Below are positions 37,310 to 50,300 of a DNA stretch of 64,000 nt, in pieces. This DNA comes from Mytilus galloprovincialis (taxonomy: Eukaryota > Mollusca > Bivalvia > Mytilida > Mytilidae), in the NCBI RefSeq assembly GCF_965363235.1, contig NC_134845.1:26910524-26974523 (forward strand). Reading direction: 5' to 3'. Each line of letters opens with the position of its first letter. Positions within the stretch are counted from its first letter, which is position 1. The notes beneath the pieces are model-generated. The model worked only from the letters and a program-made list of their open reading frames with translations. It was not told the DNA's origin and did not search any database. The position numbers and the translations under genes were made by a program.

Positions 37310-37715
37310 AAAAACAACACGGACCCAACCAAAAACTAGGGATGAATTCAGGTGCTACAAAAGGGGAAGCAGATCCTGCGCCAAATGTGGTACCCGTCGT
37401 GTTGCTAAAGTTGTTACAAAGCCGGTAAATAGTCTAATTCGGTAGGTCACATTCCTGAAAGGTGAAGGGGATTATTCAATTTGTTACGACATAAGGAACA
37501 TATCTGATATCATCTATAAATCGAACATTCCATAACGTTCAACCAACTCGTGATGGCGTCCGTAATATTTACGAAGTGATGATACAACTTCACCCACCAT
37601 TTGGACCTTTTGGTTTAAAGATGAAAAGGTAACAATTGTAAAACTGAAATCATCTCTTTTGTCGTAAAGTTTTGTTTTCAACCGACCCTCATAGTCATTT
37701 TCTAGATATAAGTCC
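37310..37715 (-). repeat. Penelope-like 3' tail with trace of the coding end
   Basis: On the minus strand: a degraded piece of the reverse transcriptase C-terminus (near 37540-37710), then the 'acgggtaccacatttggcgc' block and the 'cctagtttttggttgggtcc' region. It is broken and truncated at its 3' side. Confidence 0.6.
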
Positions 37716-38414
37716 TAATCAAATGGCAAAATCAAAAGCTCAAACACATCAAACGAATGGATAACGACTATGAAAACAACAGACATTGTTACATGTGTTT
37801 TACGAATAAATGTACGATTGATTCGATGTGTCTAAACTCACAAACAACATTTGTTCGATATCTTAGAGTTTTATTTTATTTTACCTTGATTTGTGTCTTT
37901 GATGGATTAATGATATTTGAATATAGAAAACTACTGGTGCCTCTAACTTGAGATAATCAAGTTTGGTTTCTTTTCCCTTTAATTGGTACCTTCTTACAAG
38001 ATTTATGAGATTTAAACATCGGTAAACTACTTTTGCCTAAAACTATTCATGCTCTTCCATGAGTTTTACCAAGAAGATAAAATGATACCAGCCTTATAAA
38101 CAGATGCGCATTTCGTCTAAATAAGATTCATTAGTGGCACTCGAAATTTTATAAACAGTATATTTACAAAATATGGCTATATCAGTGATATTTCATGTAA
38201 AACCATACTGTAGAGTCAGCAATAACAAATCCCGACATATTTCTTATAAAAAATGAACATATATCTATATAAGATTAACACGACGATTAGTTGATCAAAT
38301 TTATTTTCTTTCAAATCGTACTTTAAATGAATGACGGAGAAATACGTTTTACCCTTAAGAAAGGCGGTAATATAACGTGTGAATAAAACAAATAAAACAA
38401 GTAAAATGTATGAT

Positions 38415-38705
38415 ACCACAAGAATGTGTCCCCAGTACACGGATGCCCCACTCGCATTATCATTTTCTATGTTCAGTGGACCGTAAAATTGGGGTAAAAC
38501 TCTAATATGGCGTAAAAATTAGAAAGATTATATCATAGGGAACATGTGTCCTAAGTTTCAACTTGATTTGACTTCAAGTTTATCAAAAACTACCTTGACA
38601 AAAAATTTTAACCTGAAGCGGGACAAACGGACGAACGAACGGACGCACAGACCAGAAAACATCATGCCCCTCTACTATCGTAGATGGGGCATATAAATGG
38701 CTTAC
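38415..38705 (-). repeat. Dispersed repeat family D, inverted copy
   Basis: Reverse complement of the blocks at 15545-15875: 'gaatgtgtccccagtacacg', 'tttctatgttcagtggacc', 'taacctgaagcgggaca' and 'tgcccctctactatcgtaga' at the end. Confidence 0.7.
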
Positions 38706-39599
38706 CAAAGTGTTTTATTATTTGGATTATAAATGAAAAATTAAATGAATACTTAAGAAATTATAATATCAAAATGAAGAGATTTGATTCGATTGTCAAT
38801 GACACAACTACCAACAAAGTGAAACGGTGTGAAAATAAGTTGACAAATGGAAACATTAATGATGAATTTGGTTTCACAACGTTAAAAAATACGAAGAGTA
38901 CAACCATGTTTTATGACGGAAAAAACCCCGACTTTTCTTGAAAATTGGGAGTCGTTCCACAGCTGTTATAATTATTTTTCAATTCATGAAGTATATAATT
39001 TTCCCTCTGTCATTAGCTTGAAAAACAATACATTCATGTATACAAACATCCTATGCTGTATATATAAATATAAATATACAGAACTGAGTATTCTTAGCAG
39101 ACTAAAACCAATTTCAGTGAATGATAAAAACTATATATATAAAAAAGACAGTGGAACAAATAAACTTTTAGGAAAACATTTAACAAATTCAGAAGCTTTC
39201 GATGGAGACAAATGTAGTATATATGGCTTGAATCTATGAAAGGATTACACACACATATATATACATGTATATATTTAATAACACTAACCTACGAATGCAA
39301 TATATTATATATACAAATATAAATGAAATATTTTGAAATATTAGAATACATAATACAGACTGTTTGACAATGTGTATTGTCAAAAATGTCGACTTGTGAT
39401 TTTCTTTTGATTGAATTGTTATAGTAAATTAACAACCATTAAAACTTTCTGTTGTTAAAGATATTGATTTGAACTTTCCACAATAGATAACTGTTGATCT
39501 ACTTGAATAGATCAGTAGATTCGTTCTTTAACTCAATGTGTCTATTACTATCAATGTTGTCTATGTAATTATGGCGGGTAAATCACAAAACTAAACAAA

Positions 39600-42500
39600 A
39601 TGATCGAGCCGACACACCAGGTATGTAAATATTTTATTTGAATCCCATCCTTGGGTTCACAATATTTCTTCATGAATAACAATAGATTTTTTTATAGATA
39701 AGTTTTATAATTGAATTATAAAAATCGAATAATTCTTATACCTTGAATTTACAATAGTAAAATACTCACTAGTTAAGTTCAAATATCTCATTTTTTGGAT
39801 TGAGGATCAAGAATGAAAAATGAAAGTATTTTATGAAGAAACCTATACAAATAAAAGGAGAATCCACTCTTTTATTTGCAAATAAGTGCATGCAGTGTAT
39901 AAGATGGCTATTAAACAAGTATAACAAAAAAATAAAGCGAACTGCAAGGTAAATTCAAAAAGAGGAAGTCTATTTAAACATTGAAAAAAATCAGACACGT
40001 TCAACCAATGGAGCGAGTGGAGCGAGTAGAAAACAATTTTAAACTGATAGATTATAAAATTTCACTCATTATTTTTCAAATTTGAATGTCACTATATGAA
40101 TAACTATACTTATCTTTGCAGGCATTTCAGGATATTCAAAAACTTGACAATTTTTTAACAAAATGCAATCTCCTCTTTGAAGATCCCTATGTAGAGGAAC
40201 ACCCGTCACATAATGATGCTGTTGTTGCTAGAAGGAGTATTTCTTATGTTGACGAATTCTTTAGACAAAGAGGTTTTATTAATGTATGTTTAATTATAAT
40301 AATCCCTGTTTGCGATGTTTTTTGTAAAAGCACTGATCAGTGAATTACAAGTTATAATTGTTTTTGCAACTCATCATGCTAAAACGGACAATGCTTCATA
40401 ACATATACAAAACATGGAACAATGGTGAGCTTTAATATAAGAACATTTTGACGGCTATGTAAATTTTGTCTATTAAATTCACTGTTAAAAAAACAATGTC
40501 CATGCTTTTTTCTACAAATATTTATTCACGTAATCGTGTCTTACACTTTTTAGTTTTGCTTTGATATATTATCATATGCATACTTTCCTTAAAAGGGCAT
40601 TTGATTTCTTACTATAAGAACATATACGTAACAACTATGAAACTGCTTCGAAAATTCTGGTTTTTTGTTTTCTTATTTTTTGTACATATTATCTTAAGAA
40701 TAAATGAAGTTCTAAATAATATATATCTAATAAATATAGAAATTATCATGATTATTCACAGGTACAGTCTAAATGGTTACGTGAAATTACTAATGTTGCT
40801 GAAGGAGAAGATTGGAGTAGGGTATCAAGATACATCAAAGATGCTAATAATGAATTTATGGGATTCAATCGAGTGTATTCCGATATCGTATGTATACTTT
40901 AACACACTGTCTACATCTAGATAAACCAACAAATATTTCATTTTATCAAGTAACATCTTCAAACAGTTAACTACATTATTGTAACATGGTAATCTTACCT
41001 TTATTGTTTGGTCAAATGTTTAGCTTGTGTTAGTCTTTTTCTAACTATTCGAATCATTTATTTATGAACTTTCTTACAACCACTAGTTGGCTACAAATTA
41101 AAAAACTTTCACATTTCATAATAATTACAAAAGCTGTACATGCATAAAATCGATTCAGATGCGGCAAGTTGAAAAGGAAGCTTCTTATTCAAAACTGACC
41201 AATCAGCAAAACGTAAAACAAGAAAACCAACTTGACACTAGGCTAAGCAAGATTGACGAAGCACCCTCAAGGTTGACCGACGAGACAAGATATATGTCGC
41301 CACAAATGGTACAGTATGTAAAAACAACACATAATGACAGAAACAACTATAACAGATCACAAAGTGGTGCCAATGGGACACATATAAGACAACAAGAGAC
41401 GCCAGACGTGTATGCCTCACATTCACATAGAAAGGATCATTATGCAGGAAACCAACAAGGGGTAATCGACGAAGAACTCAGATCACAGCTTCGTCTTGCT
41501 TTAGATAAATTGGAGGATTCAAACACAGAGGAAACCACTTTGAAGGACCCAGAAGTAATTGCATCTGAAAGGCTGGAACAACAAGAAGAATTTAAACGGT
41601 ATTGAAAACATTGCGCATTTTTGTTTTGTTAGACAGGCGTTTTATAATATCTTCATAATACGAAGAGAAATCTGTAACGAAAACTAAAGTAACATCGCTT
41701 GTTATTTCAAGTGATTTATTATTCTATTTTCATTAATAATTACAGCTTATGTAACATTCGTCATGATTGAATAAAATATCATATAAAAATTCATGTACAT
41801 TTGAGATGACGTATGAATATTTTAAAAGCTTGATTTCAACTTCATTCATACGAAAATCAGTACAAAAAAGAATATATTCAATACGTTACTGTTAATTGTG
41901 TCGTTAAAAATGAAGAAAAGGAAAGTTAAATGCATTTTGAAATTTTATTTATTTTACATTTTGTGTTTAATAATTTAGATCTGTCAAAATTTTAGACGTG
42001 GCGAACAAGCAAGCAAAGCTCTTCATGACAACAACCCAAATATCACTGATCTCAGCGATATAAATAGACCTAGTAAGATAGCAGAAAGATTCAGCAATTT
42101 GTATGACGATCTGTGGACGGATGCATGCGAGGAGCTTACTAAATTCTACAGACAAGAACATCATTCAGAGAAAATTTGTATTCTTGATTTGGCTACTATA
42201 CTTAAGGTAAAATGAAATAATCTTTAAATTATCGTATTTGCCTTTTGTTCTATTATAAATATTATTTTTACTGTTTGGTCTGTTTTTGGTGCTATCCATT
42301 TGACGTAACTCGGTACTTATGCATCACGTTAATGTGTTGTTTGTAATATCTTACATTTTTGCTGGTGTGCTTTGTACTTTGACTTTTTGTGTTTCTTTGG
42401 TATATATATCGTGGCTCTGTACTTTTAAACATCCCGCCATTATGTTATTGTTTTATTATTATTTTGAAAAAACTTCGAACGACAAAATTATTTTGTACCT

Positions 42501-44787
42501 CTCAACCTATGTGGTGTTTACATTCTGACGTCAATTACGCGATTCTACGTATACCAGAGATGATGTGAACCTAGCCATTCAGGCACAGGACGTCAAATAA
42601 TTCAATCCTTTATTGGTTGATTTAAATTACAAAAATAAGTAAGCAATGAACGTTGTGGATATATGCTTCGTTGTGCTTCTTTGTTAAATATTTGTTCAGA
42701 CATCGTTGTAAATAAACTGAAATTTGATGCGACTGTCATACACATGAGAGGTTTAGCGCTATAAAACCAGGTTCAATTCACCATTTTCTACCTTTGAACA
42801 TTCCTGTACCAAGTCAGGAATATGATAGGTGTTGTCCATTCGTTTGATGTGTTTTATCATTTGCTTTCGATATCTCATTAAGGACTTTCCGTTTTGAATT
42901 TTCCACGGAGTTCAGTATTTTTGTGATTTTACTTTTTATTTCTTTTGTCAAAACGTTTGACAAATTTGTCAAGAATTTGTCAAGAAATATATTCTTGATG
43001 AAAAAGGAAATACGTTAATAACAAGTTATTCGTTATAATTGCTATTATTATTACAACAGTACATGTATGTGTAACATGACATCTTATTAAGATATTAGAT
43101 ATCATGTGTGCTCATTCATTACTTTGGAATGCTACAACCATTGCTGTTGTTTGGTTTTTTTTTTTATTGAGGTTGAGCTTATATCAATTTTCTTTCATCT
43201 GAATATTTTTTTTCTGGTAAAATAATGATATAATCGTTTATCTAACAAAAAGTGCAATTTATTTTTACATATATTATAATTCAATCTAAGTGATTTACTA
43301 GCATGCAATATTTTAAAATAACACTGATTAGATGTTGTAACTTTAAATGTATATACTACATGTACATCCGAGCACACTTTTATACTGTTTAAGGCAACAT
43401 TTGAATATTCGTCTAAACACGTGGATACACAAATTGAGAGAATTGCACATCAAACGAGAGAAATGATGCTCGATCCCTGTAGTGATCGACAGCAGGAGGT
43501 ATGTTATTTTGTAGATAGATAGTTCTATTCATTTTGATTTTCATCTTCCTAAAAGGGAAAGCGTTTTCAATATCCAATGATATAAGAAGACATGATATGA
43601 GAGCCAACTGTCATTCAAAGTCACTATGTTTAAATAGGTAACAAGTTAAGGTCAAAGTATGGCATTCAACATGGAGCCTTGGCTCACATCGAACAGCAAG
43701 CTATAAAGGTCACCAAAATGAATAGCGTAAAAACGATTCAAACAGTAAAACCAAATGACTTATACAAGAAACGAGAAACACTTATAAACCACACCAACAA
43801 TCGACAACCACTAGCGAACGGTCTTTTTTTGCTTAATGCTTTATTTGTTTCCCTTTTAGGTTCAGGTATTTCTTGTTTGACTCCTACTTAATAAAACATG
43901 TATAAGAAATCCGAAAAAAGCGACAGAAATTCATTAAGCATTCTTAAATTTGTTTGCTGTACAGTGATCAATGCGTAGCATTGTATATAATTAAAAACAC
44001 ATTGTATTAAGGTAAGATAAGTTAACCACACTTTTATTGTTAATATTATGAATAATTGTTTTACAGACAGATTCAAACGATCCATTTCGACATGACAAGA
44101 CACTTGGACAATATGCATTGATCTGTATAAAGGATACCGCGGATCTAAGTGTTCCTGCTCTACAAAAGGTAATATGCAATGTTGCACATTTTGATATGCA
44201 TGCACTATTTATATTTATATTTAATTGTCAAAGACATTTATTACCAGTTAAAAACAAGATAATTTTAATGATAAAGACATTAATGGTATACTTTTATAAA
44301 CTGTGACTTGGATGGAGAGTAGTCTAATTGGCATTCATACCCCATTTCTTATATTTATTGAACAATCATATGTTGTTGTTGGAAACATTTTTTTTTAAAT
44401 GGAAAAGTAATACAAAAAGCAAATATTGTGATTCCAAAATGGTATTTTTGCAAGGATTATTTACATAATTGTTTAACATGAACTCTTCTTTTATAGAATT
44501 TCATGGTCCACGCCTTTCCAAGTAGTAAAGTTACAGCAAATATAACAAAATTATCATCAGTGAAAAAATACACAGAAAGATGCATAGAATTAACATGGCT
44601 TATGAATGTTCAAGACCCATCAATGGTACTGTTATGGCCAGATATGGTTTCACCAGACAATTTAACCGACATATTTCGATACTACACTGCCACAGGAACA
44701 GTCCTCGATCATGAAGTTTGGCCAGCACTTCTGTTATACAAAGATGGTCCTATGGTGGTTAAAGGCGTAGCAAAATTTAGGAATTAG
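39600..44787 (+). CDS. Mieap/SPATA18-like protein, gene 4 of the array
   Basis: Eight exons: 39600-39620, 40122-40283, 40762-40887, 41159-41598, 41996-42206, 43394-43498, 44067-44168, 44497-44787; about 485 residues. The first exon encodes only MIEPTHQ. Exon 4 is a 146-residue polar linker rich in Gln, Asn and Ser. Its end is charged and likely helical (after 'DEELRSQLRLALDKLED'), with the family's phase-2 donor. An acceptor at 41978 was rejected because it breaks frame; 41996 keeps it. Exon 5 contains N-I-T-D-L-S-D and R-P-S-K-I-A-E-R-F, close to gene 5. The last exon has W-L-M-N-V-Q-D-P-S-M, WP, E-V-W-P-A-L and G-P-M-V-V-K-G-V-A. An ATTAAA at 44820 is a candidate polyadenylation signal. Gene 5 lies tail to tail 2.5 kb downstream. 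The function is inferred from the family. Confidence 0.86.
42715..42955 (-). repeat. Dispersed repeat family B, inverted copy (gene 4 intron)
   Basis: Contains 'gatgcgactgtcatacacat', 'ataaaaccaggttcaattca', 'gtaccaagtcaggaatatga' and 'atttttgtgattttactttt', the reverse complement of 37045-37265. Confidence 0.75.
43578..43830 (+). repeat. Dispersed repeat family A copy (gene 4 intron)
   Basis: Contains 'tataagaagacatgatatga', 'caacatggagccttggctca', 'catcgaacagcaagctataa' and 'accacaccaacaatcgacaa'. Same order as 5032-5230 and 16476-16730. Confidence 0.65.
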
Positions 44788-47320
44788 TTCCATTTTCATC
44801 GAATATTTATTGCATTGCCATTAAAAATGTGGGTTGTATTATTTAGCCATGTGTTCTGACAATACGTTGCATGTTTTTTCCATCGATGTGCATTTTAATT
44901 ATTACAACCATATTTGAACTATTTTGATTTATTCATAGGATTTGAAAGGGTATAATACATAAATTCGACAGCAATTCAACGACAGTTTTAACCCACAAGC
45001 ACCCTGATATCATCATACAGTCTTCAATATATTTTCTTGTTAATTCGACCTGTTGATACTGTTAATTATGCTTTTTTGTTATTTTATATTAATATGGAAC
45101 TTCTCTATATATCAGCTTTGATTATTTGGAATATCTTCTAATTTTCACTTACTACATTTGTATAAATTTCAAGATTTATCTGTATTATTAAAACTTTTTC
45201 AAAAGTGATAATTTTCGACGGGTTAAATATTTCGCAGTGAAGTCTTGCCATGGCTTTGTTTGAACTTGTTTGTTTGCTTTTTGGTCTTGAATGTTTGTCC
45301 CTAATATTTTATTAACTGTGCATTTACATTCAGATATCGCAGATCAAATTGCTTCGTTCATAGTGTATTAATTTACGTTTTTTTTTGTTGAGTTAAGCCT
45401 GCCAATTGATATTTTTTCGTGTGTTTTTCTATGTTGTGATGTTATGCTATTGTTTCAGAAAAGGGAGGAGGTTTGGTACCATTAAAACGTTTAATCCCGC
45501 TGCAAATGTTTGCACCTGTCCTAAGTCAGGAATCTGATGTACAGTAGTTGTCGTTTGTTTCTGTAATTTATATTTGTTTCTCGTTTCTGGTTTTTTATAT
45601 AGATTAGACCGTTGGTTTTCCCGTTTGAATGGTTTTTACACTAGTAATTTTGGAGCCCTTTATAGCTTGTTGTTCGGTGTGAGCCAAGGCTCCGTGTTGA
45701 AGGCCGTACATTGACCTATAATGGTTTACTTTTTTAAATTGTTATTTGGATGGAGAGTTGTCTCATTGGCACTCACACCACATCTTCCTATATCTATTCA
45801 ACAATACACTGTCCTTAAATTGTATCAAGCTAAAATAGCACTGTGTCTAAAAAAAATTGACAGAGACCATCGAAGATGTACAATAAATAAACAAATCTCC
45901 CAATAAAAAAGAACATTACGATAGGACCTGTCGAAGATTGTTGCGCAGAACATATTGCGAAGCTCAACGAATATTATAAAATATCAATCCTCCCTTTAAG
46001 TAGACGAGCGAAAGGTACATTACAGGACACATACAAAAATCAGGACAAAAATAAACCCCACAAAACTCTTTCATTACGTTATAATAAATAACAAAACTCA
46101 AGTAAAAGCATGACAATAACAAATAATATCCAAAAAAATCCCTCATTTACCGAAAGCAAACTCAACCTACTTCACCAGCTAAACATATGATAGCTGTTCT
46201 ATATTTAAACTCGTTCATTTTACTTCACAGTACTAGTAAATTTTGCAAACACAAAAACAATACAAGAAAAACGATCTGTCTAAATGCAAATCTGTAAATA
46301 TTTTCATGATGAGAAATAACGAACGAAACATTTTAGAATTGCTTCAAACAATGAATTAACAAACTGGTATAGAATCTTCCAATTGAACAGTTACCATAAC
46401 ATTGTTATCTTTACTCTAACGATTTTTGGGTCAACATGAAAATAAATATACGTCAAATCACAAACATTTAACATTATAAACAACAATCAAAATAATCATT
46501 TATTTAGATTAATTGGACTACAATAAGTTGTTTTCAATCAGTTAAAAGAAATATCAAAACGAAAGCAGTTTGACCGTATTTTGAGGACGGCATGGTCCAA
46601 ACAATCCTTACAGACTGGGGCATACTCAAAGTAATAGGTTAGAACTATTAAGTTCACGAAGAAGCATAAGATAATGTATCATGTGAGTAGAAACACGATG
46701 GCGTCATAGTAGACAAGAAATAACCGCAAAAATATTTACAAGAATATTTGCTAAATGAAAACATCTACATCATCGTTTGTATGATAATAATCTTCCTCAA
46801 ACTCCTTTAACAATGTTATCGATTAATAAATAATAAAAGAAATGTTATGCAGTGGGCTAAGGATTGATGACTTTTTAATGTTCAGTGACAACGTTAACTT
46901 TTACATGCTTATTGAGGATGTGATATAGTAAGTAAGTTAGTAAGTAATTAGTGTATTATAGCGACTTGTGCATATGTACATACTTACAGAGTTTGTTAAT
47001 ATAGTACTTCTCAATTAATTCAAAATTAAAAGAAATGATATAAATTTGGACTCTTTGTACGTATGCATTGTGCAGAGTAGGAACCTATTGAAGCAAGATA
47101 GTTAATTGTTATGCATTAGTCTAAAGAATTAAAATAGGTATGTGTTGCTTCTCTGCTAAGAACATGTGCTTTGTTAGTAAGATTTGTCTATATCCACTGA
47201 TAGTCACACATTTAAAGACAGTAAAATTACTTCATATATATATGCAAACATAGTATTTTCTTTTGTTGTGTCATATCACTGAAGAAAATATACAGTTTAA
47301 CAGCAAAATTAGATCCATTT
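44788..47320. other. Intergenic region between convergent genes 4 and 5
   Basis: Contains an inverted family A copy (45596-45795) preceded by a family C-like fragment ('cctaagtcaggaatctgatg' near 45517). No exon of the family is seen. The remaining AT-rich sequence shows nothing I can name. Confidence 0.5.
45596..45795 (-). repeat. Dispersed repeat family A, inverted copy
   Basis: Contains 'agaccgttggttttcccgtt', 'tgagccaaggctccgtgttg', 'ttggatggagagttgtctca' and 'cactcacaccacatcttcct', the reverse complement of family A at 16476-16730. Confidence 0.75.
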
Positions 47321-50300
47321 TTATTTAAACTGAGCAACCCCTTTGGACATCATCGGACCATCACTTGTTAGCAACAATGCCGGCCACACTTCATGTTGTA
47401 AGATCGTTCCACTTCTCGTAAAGAATCTAAAAGTTGTTGTTATATCACCTCGTTTTACATCAACTGGCCATAAAAGGCTCATGGGTGGATCTTGAACGTT
47501 CATAAACCACGTTATCTGTAAACATTTTTGGCTGTAAGATTTAACACTTGGAATTGTAAGAATATCTCTTATTCGCTCGCGGCGAAGTTGCCATTCAAAA
47601 TTCTGAAAGCGAAACATACAATATAATTACCCGTAGGACATGTTCCGTGCTAGTTTCTGATTAAAATGATATGGAATTCCTGTTTTCACGTCTCATAGGG
47701 TGTGCAAGAAAATGACACAAACTTGACCTTTGATTAACACATTAATTAAACTTTCTTTTTATCTTTAAGATAATATATATTAACTGTGCTTGTATTACAG
47801 GGCGTTACTAATTTTCAGTTGCAATGGAATATTGTCTTTGCCTTACCATTACTATTACACTCTGTCAAAAACATATGGTCAAATACATACATTTATTTGT
47901 AATCTCTATCTATATCCTTTGGTATGTTTATATACTTCACAACGCACAGCAAATTTAAAACAGTTTATAGAAAGATTTCCCTCTTTCTTTGCATCTCTAG
48001 TAGAAAACGAGAGCACGCTACTTCATGTTTCTTGTACATTTCTTTTTTAATCCATATTTTTTTCCAAGAGGCAATACTATTTTGGTAAAACATGCATTTC
48101 AATGAAAACAATTACAAACTATCGTTTAAGAATTTAACCGAATACCTTATGTAATACTGGCAGGCTCAATTCTGCATTTTCTTTTATACACTGCTTCGCA
48201 TATCTTGTGAAACGAACCTCACAAAGCGGGTCAATATCAACATGTTTATGCTAAAAATCAAATACTAATAATTCATAAACCTAATAAATGTGAAACAAAC
48301 AAAAACCAAAGATTTTTTCTCACAATTATTGGAATAGAGAAGACAATTCAAGAGCTACAGTCATCTGAATAAAGGTCATAATATCTTCATAAACAACATT
48401 AAAAAAATTAGAAAAGGCAATTTCGTTATAAAGGAGTAGGTCCGGTAAGGGCCGGTTTTGGCCTCAAATTTCAAGTTCATCTGACGAGAAAGATTTTGGA
48501 CACTTTTTAAACACTTAAATGTCTATTTCAATGGATTCATTTATTTTTTGTGAAAGATTTTAACTGATTCACTCATTACAAACGCTCCGATTCAAGCTTA
48601 AATATGAAAAATCTATCAAATATGCCAAAAACTGTCACTTTTCATATGGTTTTTGTCAAAAATGAAAATGGCCGCATCCGTGTTCATCCTCGACCTTTAT
48701 ATATGTTATGTATTATCATAAAACACAACTTACATTCCAATATCAAGAATGAACACGAATGCGGCCACTTTCATTTAAGACGGAAACCGTCTGGAAATTA
48801 ACCAAAATGTTGAAATTGTGAAGACTTCAGTAATTTAGCATGACTTAATGATGCAAGTACCCGATATATGTGCATTGTAATGCCAAAATAAGCCCATATG
48901 TATGTAGCAAGGGCATTATACCTTCCAAAAAATAACTAAAAAGTTACATTTAAACAATTTTGTAAAACTACCATATTTTGGGGCCAAAAAGGGGTCTTAC
49001 TGAACCTACTCCTTTTAAGTAAGGTATTTATATACTTATACGAAATTCAAAAGAATTATTAATTTTGTATCACATTATTAATTAAGTCTTAGATTACAAA
49101 TCAATTTTATTGTTTTCGAAACGTGTTTTTTAACAAATGACTATAGTTGAACATACATCTAGTTTTAGTTAAATTGAACTAAAATGGTTATCCCACGACT
49201 CAATAAGATCGAAAAAGAAAGAAAAAGACGAAATGAAAGGAAGAAGTTTTACCTGACTGTCAAGTTCGTTGTTAATAAATGAATCACCAGTTGGACTAAT
49301 CATTAATTCTTTCATGGACATGGCTATTTTACGAGTTTGTTTTTCTGCAGTGTCCTCGGTATATTCAAATGCCTTCTGTACAAAAATCAGAGAATTTAAC
49401 TGAAGTTGATATTAGTATAAAAGACGAATTCAGAAATAATCGGAAAAGTGATATAGAAAAATACATACATGAAAAGCTACTATTGTGCAATCCCCCTTTT
49501 TACGTTAGGAAGACATTTTGCGATAAATGAATGTAGGATATATTCAATTTAGTTCTAAAACGTTTAACTTACAGATATTATATCATGAACAAGATACCTT
49601 TAAGATGATGGCCATTTCTAAAATGGCTCGTTCTTGGCCATTTATTTCATGCTTGTAAAGTTTTCTCAGATCTTCAAATGCATCTGTCCATTGGTTGTCA
49701 TACAAACTGTTGAACTTTTCAGCCACCTTTGTAGGTCTGTTCATATCACTGAGGTCTGTTATATTTGGGTTGTTGTTCAACCTTGTTTCCATCCTTTGCA
49801 AGTCAAAATAAATCAATGAACTTATGATTGAAGAGAGACATGGTCATTTTGCATTAATGAAAAATCAAGAAGATGTGTTGGATTGAAAAAAATTTATATA
49901 TATTTTTTCTAAGATTGATAAAAAAGATTTTAAAATCACTCCCAAGAACATACAGATACCGTGAGCCTTCAACAATGAACAAAACACATATTGTACAGTA
50001 AGACATAAAAGGTTCCGGTTTTATCATCTTCAATAAGTGGAATAATTCACAAGAGAAAATATCGACTGGATCAAGCTATTTTTTTAAACAACGGCATTTG
50101 ATGACAAGCTCTTATATTAATCGTATCAGTAAAATCAAATGTGGGGTATACGTCAACAACGACAGAAATAATACATTATGGTCTCAACAAAAAATGTTTG
50201 TCTTTAATGTGTGTATAGTTTAATAAAGTTTGGTTAATAACTTAAACAGAAAAGAACGATATGTGTCAATATTAAAGATTTAATTCTCTAATTAACGAAA

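Larger units (their letters stand above)
34829..39599. other. Intergenic region between genes 3 and 4
   Basis: It holds the fuller Penelope-like remnant (35462-36350), a 130-bp palindrome right at its 3' end (36351-36480), duplicated 'tgtattggcc'-rich segments (36515-36840), family B (37045-37265), a minus-strand Penelope-like tail (37310-37710) and family D (38415-38705). From 38710 to 39599 I see only AT-rich sequence before gene 4. Confidence 0.5.

Noticed and set aside
38684-39239. Two overlapping open frames of 85 and 108 codons as a possible gene
   Set aside because: Low-complexity AT-rich sequence with no family similarity, no splice partners and composition like the surrounding intergenic DNA.
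41978-41996. Upstream splice acceptor for gene 4 exon 5
   Set aside because: It breaks frame and soon meets a stop; 41996 restores the family sequence.
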